Below are positions 61,558 through 64,000 of a DNA stretch of 64,000 nucleotides, in pieces. The notes under the pieces are model-generated. The model saw only the letters and a list, made by a program, of their open reading frames with translations. It was not told the origin of the DNA and did not search any database. This DNA comes from Protea cynaroides (lineage: Eukaryota > Streptophyta > Magnoliopsida > Proteales > Proteaceae), in NCBI GenBank assembly GCA_028583415.1, contig CM053272.1:39232199-39296198 (forward strand). The letters are read 5' to 3'. A program made the position numbers and the translations under genes. Within the stretch, counting starts at the first letter, position 1; every line of letters begins with the position of its first letter.

Positions 61558-63630
61558 GTGAATGAGAGATGAGAGGAAAATACCTGCTAGTTGCAGAGAA
61601 CAAACAAAGAAGGATGCTTCTTTGCACAGGCAGGTAGGAAGGTGTGGCAGTGTGCTCGGTTTTATGGTTTTATCAGGCACAACTTTAAATTTTTGTTCTT
61701 TTTAAAACTGTTCAGAACGTAAAAACATGGTAAACCATGTTCTGCAATTTTTGTTCTTGGATGTTCTTTTCATCTGGTTCGTTCTTTGAGAACAGAAGAA
61801 CAAACCAGATTTGTCATACGGTTTTTGGCTGTTCTAAACAGTTTTTCTGTTCTGTCAAAACAGAACAAAAGAACTGTTCTCCGGGAGAGTTACCAAACGC
61901 AGCCATAGTAACTTTTAAGTGGATCTCAAGAATTGTAGTTTGGAATCCTCTCTAAGGGGTATTAGAGCTATAGGTTTGTTATTTCATACATTGTGCCTTT
62001 AAAAACAAAGTTTAGTGATAATCTTTAGGGACTGGTTTGTTGCAGCAGATGAGTGAGGCTGTTGTGGAGTTCAATTCTTCTTCTCAGATCTATGAGAAAC
62101 ATGCTCCCAGACTTGATTTCCTGATAAGGTTAAGAAAGTTGTTCCTGCAAACTTTTGCTTGGAGTTGATTCAAACTTATGAAGCGTTGGGGAGCAAAAAT
62201 TTTCACCAACATTGTTGTAGAGTTCTTGGGATTGCTTTTGTTCACAGCTACAATTCTATGCTTTGTTATCTCTCTCTCTCTCTCTCTCTCAAAAAATGGG
62301 AGAGGTTTGGGTGTGTATTTTTAGTGGCCAGAATTTTTTTTTGTCAATTTCTAAACATGCTTTCCATGTTGAAGAACAGACTGTCTGATTTTAGTTTTTT
62401 ATGCTCTTATAAGTTATAACTGAATCCAAATGGGAGAGGTTTGAGTGTGTATTTTTGGTGGCCAGCAAAAAATTGGTCAATTTCTAAACATGCTTTTGAT
62501 GTTGAAGAACGAGACTGTCTGGTATAATTTTTGTGCCCTAACCACTGATTCACTTATGTTGGCCTTGACTATTTTTTAGTTTCACTTTCAGGAAAATTTC
62601 ACTAACTCATTATTCATCTTTTTTCTTTTAATCTTTTGCAATGCTTCACTAGTTTCCTTTCCTCCCTTTCTATTTTAGTGATACAAAATTGTATACAAAA
62701 TTAGCATATTACTTGAAGAGGGTGAGTCTGTATGTTTCTTCTGTATCTTTATACGTTTGTTTCCTGCAACTATGCATATGAATTTACAGTTGCTATATGC
62801 ATCCATGGGATCTGAAACTTTCTCTTAAGGATACTGGGGCATCTCTGAAGTTGCTAGTCGTTGGAGTCCAGTCTATCATTATAGAGGATAACTATTGAAC
62901 TATTCTGTGAGCTGCTTATTTTTTTCATTAAAAGAAGAAAAAAAAAAATGTAGTTGTTTTAACATTATGTCTATGGTAGCTACGTAGAAGAACTTTTTTG
63001 AGTTATAACTTTATTTATTTAAGTGGACTGCTTGGTTTATTATGAATTTATGATACAAATAGGATTATAGGAATCATAACCTCTTCTACTTATCTGAATG
63101 AAATGGTTTCCTGCATTCTTTGGATGTTTGGTTCTTTTATGTAATGAGACATTTGTTTGACTTGTAATTCCTATACACTTGTTTGGCTAGGATGCATCGT
63201 AAGAATGGTCAGTTTGCTTCCTTGAAGGAGAGCTACAACGATGGACCATCATCTGCTGCAGGTTGGGATCCATCTCAGAGTTCCCTTCAGGATGATGGTA
63301 CTCCTCGCCCAGAAATTGTGTGAGTTGAATCCTAAGCTTTCACTTTTGAGATGCTAATTTTGTGGATAGTATTTCTTATAGATTCTTTCACTAAGGCTGT
63401 ATGACAGTATTCTACCTTTTCAGTATTCTACCTCTTCTCCATGCGACTTCAAAAGTGAAATTTATCGGGTGGTTTCATTTACATGTTCTTATGTTGTATT
63501 TCTGTATCTTTGTAGTCTCCGTAAATGCCAGCATTGTGGCATCAGTGAAAAGGCCACTCCAGCAATGCGTCGTGGACCAGCTGGTCCGAGGTCTCTTTGC
63601 AATGCTTGTGGGCTTATGTGGGCGAACAAG
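41313..63630 (+). CDS. TIFY-CCT-GATA transcription factor (ZML / GATA24-28 type), 3' end outside window
   Basis: Nuclear zinc-finger transcription factor of the plant ZIM-like GATA group. Exons: 41313-41591, 56292-56375, 56477-56610, 63191-63319, 63516-63630; 741 nt, 247 codons, phases all consistent. An acidic N terminus (residues about 1-50) precedes the TIFY motif, here TLSFEGEVYVF (about 74-84), continued by VQAVLLLLGGRDIP in exon 2. The CCT domain is in exons 3-4 (RFREKRKERCFDKRIRYTVR, then RMHRKNGQFAS). Exon 5 holds the GATA finger CX2CX20CX2C (CQHC ... CNAC), the 20-residue loop typical of this group. The last donor at 63631 shows that it continues. Start chosen at the ATG in MATGNPQPLQIRP. 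Intron 1 is 14.7 kb and intron 3 is 6.6 kb, both filled with transposons. Confidence 0.95.
41592..42994 (+). other. GATA intron 1, first part
   Basis: AT-rich intronic sequence from the donor GTACGTG to the Pack-type element; nothing recognised except short T runs (about 42283-42298). Confidence 0.6.
42995..44357. mobile_element. Second Pack-type inverted-repeat element (Mutator-like)
   Basis: The left end GGGTAATTTACGAGTACCTC is matched, inverted, by a right end reading AATTACGGGTCCCTCCCCTG. The similarity continues inward through TGTAGTTTG and TTTCAAACAATTAC for over 70 bp. AAATATG followed by GA or AG flanks both sides (42986-42994 and 44358-44366), consistent with a slightly decayed 9-bp duplication. 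The interior is GC-richer than the intron around it and contains a fragment similar to splicing factor SF1 (43304-43410). Confidence 0.7.
43304..43410 (+). pseudogene. Captured fragment resembling splicing factor 1 (branch-point-binding protein)
   Basis: The + frame from 43304 gives FDNQNGDSGSGACKRKSRWA, then an acidic-proline stretch, a stop codon (TAA), and LPDIM. Plant SF1 proteins have a KRKSRWA-D/E-EP ... LPDFMK block just before their conserved helix-hairpin region. The match is short and interrupted, so it is a decayed captured fragment. Identity with SF1 is from memory of the motif. Confidence 0.45.
44358..46197 (+). other. GATA intron 1, second part
   Basis: About 1.8 kb with no recognised gene. 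A sequence of about 30 bp beginning TAGTGTGTTGACAACA occurs twice (about 45680 and 45841), a short direct repeat 160 bp apart. Confidence 0.5.
46198..48334 (-). mobile_element. TRIM-like miniature LTR retrotransposon, right LTR split by a solo LTR
   Basis: The left LTR (46198-46607) and right LTR (46885-48334, with insertions) share about 300 bp of clear direct repeat (46310-46607 and 48032-48334). Only 277 bp separates them. On the minus strand ATAGTATCAGAGCAATC next to the right LTR is a Met-tRNA primer site, and CCAAATTGAAGGGG before the left LTR is a purine tract. The core has no coding sequence, just AAC/AGT-type simple repeats. Flanks TTATG and ATATG are a near-match 5-bp duplication. 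The right LTR has about 330 bp of extra sequence near 46935-47290 plus the nested solo LTR. Confidence 0.75.
47330..48028. mobile_element. Solo LTR nested in the TRIM-like element
   Basis: 699 bp starting TGATGTAAATCGG and ending TTTGCATCA (TG..CA), flanked by a perfect 5-bp duplication GATAG (47325-47329 and 48029-48033). It contains a TATA-like stretch (TATATATACATG, about 47785) and a poly(A) signal (AATAAAG, about 47830), as an LTR in + orientation should. Several copies of TATACAAGGAAGA-like words lie at 47490-47610. No internal region or partner LTR is nearby, so it is a solo LTR. Confidence 0.85.
48335..48956 (+). repeat. Older LTR-like repeat, left half
   Basis: About 48680-48770 resembles 55623-55710 (shared GGTAGTGTGC, ATGCTTGGCTTATGA, AAAGCTCGGG, TTTTGGGTTGGA). 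A GTATCAGAGTGGGTAG word at about 48769 looks like a Met-tRNA primer site. The Gypsy cluster (48957-55622) therefore appears inserted in, or joined to, an older repeat. Confidence 0.5.
49290..49620. repeat. CGATAC / GTATCG-rich array, left
   Basis: The hexamers CGATAC, GTATCG, GTATCC and TATCGG occur dozens of times in about 330 bp, in both orientations, making a dense mixture of short palindromes. A weaker array with the same words lies at about 50805-50950. The two flank the dioxygenase fragment and look like the subterminal repeats of a DNA transposon. Confidence 0.8.
49793..50083 (+). pseudogene. Captured fragment of a 2-oxoglutarate/Fe(II) dioxygenase gene
   Basis: Exon-like pieces 49793-49837 (MDKLGFALRSWGFFQ) and 49934-50083 (GIPSSFFDELRNVAKEFFDL, PTKEKQKYAG, DSYGAD) join across an intron with GT/AG ends. 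This is the N-terminal DIOX_N region of plant SRG1-like dioxygenases (L-x-SWGFFQ ... HGIPSS ... FF-x-LP-x-EEKQKY). The catalytic HxD...H part is absent. An expected N/H stretch after FFQ is shortened. It sits between two CGATAC-rich arrays. Confidence 0.75.
51293..51355. repeat. (TA)n microsatellite
   Basis: About 30 TA units in the left Gypsy arm. Confidence 0.95.
52081..52830 (-). pseudogene. Gypsy integrase fragment
   Basis: Minus-strand reading gives STAFHPQTDGQSKRV, then FRACVIDFRGSWEEHINLVE, then MALYEALYGRKCRSP, then the C-terminal IPRYVRPYEILEKVGPVAYR and HSVFHVSMLKK. These are the end of the catalytic core and the C-terminal domain of plant Ty3/Gypsy integrase. Two stops interrupt it (near 52440 and 52381) and a third position is damaged near 52750. 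Its 5' side is cut off at 52821 by the start of the plus-oriented LTR arm. Protease and reverse transcriptase are absent. Confidence 0.9.
55623..56291 (+). other. End of GATA intron 1
   Basis: The first about 90 bp resemble the older repeat at 48680-48770; the rest is unrecognised AT-rich intron up to the acceptor at 56290-56291. Confidence 0.5.
58024..58058. repeat. (TC)n microsatellite
   Basis: About 17 TC units followed by a TGTGTGCGTGCG stretch. Confidence 0.95.
58690..58835 (-). mobile_element. Possible tRNA-derived SINE or tRNA-like sequence
   Basis: On the minus strand TTTAGCACAAGTAGGTAGAGC resembles an A box and GATGGTTCGAATCCATC a B box/T-arm, about 25 bp apart; an A-rich tract follows (T-rich at about 58688-58704 on +). 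No clear target duplication found. It does not fold as a complete tRNA by eye. Confidence 0.4.
60852..61290. repeat. Tandem duplication with GAA-rich core in the 3.6-kb element
   Basis: Two copies (about 60852-61095 and 61096-61290) both begin ACAAGAAGGAGAAGAAGGGG and end with CGACGAGATGGTGG after the shared ATATGTTAGGGTTTCAAGTT. The second copy is about 50 bp shorter. Unit boundaries are approximate. Confidence 0.85.
61509..61554. repeat. (GA)n microsatellite
   Basis: About 22 GA units. Confidence 0.95.
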
Positions 63631-63774
63631 GTTGGTATTTGTATATTCTATGGTTCTCTCTGATGTTACTTTTAACTGTTTTGAAAAGGTCAGTCCTTAC
63701 TTTGTGCAATTAGACATGGTTGTGTACATGTCATGATAAACAGTTGTTCCCTTTTTTCTCTTTTTTTTTGGCTA

Positions 63775-63800
63775 TTATATATATATATATATATATATAT
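63775..63800. repeat. (TA)n microsatellite in GATA intron
   Basis: About 13 TA units after the last visible GATA exon. The remaining sequence to 64000 is unrecognised intron. Confidence 0.9.
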
Positions 63801-64000
63801 CTTTTATTTTATTTTATTTTTTGGGAGGGAGGAATTTTTTGTTGCTATTTGTTTATGGCTATATATTATCTGTCTGAACCTTTTCATTGCTGATCTGTGA
63901 GAAACCAAATTATCACCGGCAGCCTTGAATCCTTAACCCCACCCCACCCCCCATTGTGCTGTCCATCTGCAATTTGAGAGCCTAATTCCTTCAATTTGGG

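Larger units (their letters stand above)
58314..61904. mobile_element. 3.6-kb non-autonomous inverted-repeat element (PIF/Harbinger- or hAT-like)
   Basis: Ends are GGCTGCGTTTGGTAACGTTC and, inverted, GGCTGCGTTTGGTAACTCTC, flanked by ATA on both sides (58311-58313 and 61905-61907). Subterminal zones on both sides are rich in TGTTCT/AGAACA words, which may be transposase-binding repeats. The GGCTRYGTTTGGTA end resembles the Harbinger-like element at 31778-32622. The inside has no transposase frame; it holds a GAA-rich tandem duplication (60852-61290), a (GA)n run and a possible SINE. Superfamily uncertain because the duplication is ATA rather than TTA. Confidence 0.75.
57047..62898 (+). pseudogene. 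Exon fragments of an unrecognised gene inside GATA intron 3
   Basis: Four exon-like blocks on the + strand: A 57047-57148 (AELESLLCCLGLGTENVAII), B from about 62045 to 62130 (MSEAVVEFNSSSQIYEKHAP), C 62679-62721 (DTKLYTKLAYYLKR) and D 62830-62898 (DTGASLKLLVVGVQSIIIED, then NY and TGA). Each has AG before and GT after where expected; B to C to D join in frame to a natural stop. The A to B join does not keep frame, so one site has decayed. The helical, charged sequence suggests a coiled-coil protein, but I do not recognise the family. A 3.6-kb transposon separates A from B. Confidence 0.5.
56611..63190 (+). other. Intron 3 of the GATA gene
   Basis: A 6.6-kb intron within the CCT domain codons, donor GTAAGG, acceptor GGCTAG. 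It holds a poly-T run (56629-56652), pieces of an unrelated gene (57047-62898), a 3.6-kb inverted-repeat element (58314-61904) and a possible SINE. Splicing from 56610 to 63191 restores the canonical KEVAQR-MHRKNGQF sequence. Confidence 0.85.

Noticed and set aside
60842..61627. 261-codon minus-strand frame rich in leucine, serine and phenylalanine
   Set aside because: It arises from GA/GAA-rich repeats and the tandem duplication; low-complexity translation, not a gene.

Overview
This window is nuclear DNA from a flowering plant, most likely a eudicot or early-diverging dicot. The coding exons have GT-AG introns and plant-specific domain combinations (PH-BEACH-WD40, five-KH, TIFY-CCT-GATA). 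Introns are very long and filled with plant LINEs, LTR elements, MITE-like elements and tRNA-derived SINEs. Three protein-coding genes lie on the + strand, and most of the remaining DNA is transposon-derived. All calls come from reading the sequence; no alignment or database search was run.

Region 1 (1-23,768): the 3' two thirds of a BEACH-domain gene of the plant C class (BCHC2-like). Its 17 visible exons join in one open frame of 1,547 residues to a natural stop. Its 9.8-kb third intron holds a Pack-type inverted-repeat element carrying captured gene pieces (1062-3627, with a SINE inside it) and then an almost full-length L1-type LINE (3691-10295, 14-bp target duplication). Its 5.7-kb fourth intron holds a defective Copia element (12423-16223) with a hAT-like element inserted in it. 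A later intron uses a GC donor.

Region 2 (23,769-28,774): intergenic, AT-rich, with a SINE and possibly a hAT-like element.

Region 3 (28,775-37,272): a complete seven-exon gene for a five-KH-domain RNA-binding protein (HEN4-like). Its first intron holds an RTE-type LINE fragment and a PIF/Harbinger-like element.

Region 4 (37,273-41,312): intergenic DNA, then a leader with telo-box motifs and three short upstream ORFs. The last two and the main start codon are chained by one-base stop/start overlaps.

Region 5 (41,313-64,000): the 5' part of a TIFY-CCT-GATA transcription factor gene (ZML/GATA24-28 type), five exons seen, running off the window. Intron 1 (14.7 kb) holds a second Pack-type element, a TRIM-like element split by a solo LTR, and a Gypsy cluster whose LTR arms form a large inverted repeat. 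One arm carries a piece of a 2-oxoglutarate dioxygenase gene between CGATAC-rich arrays. Intron 3 (6.6 kb) holds a spliced-looking fragment of an unrelated gene, interrupted by a 3.6-kb inverted-repeat element.

The three genes act separately: membrane/vesicle trafficking or RNA-granule scaffolding (BEACH), RNA processing (KH) and transcription (GATA). Nothing suggests a cluster or shared pathway. The most interesting points are the coupled upstream ORFs, the gene fragments carried by transposons inside introns, and the nesting of elements with clean target duplications.
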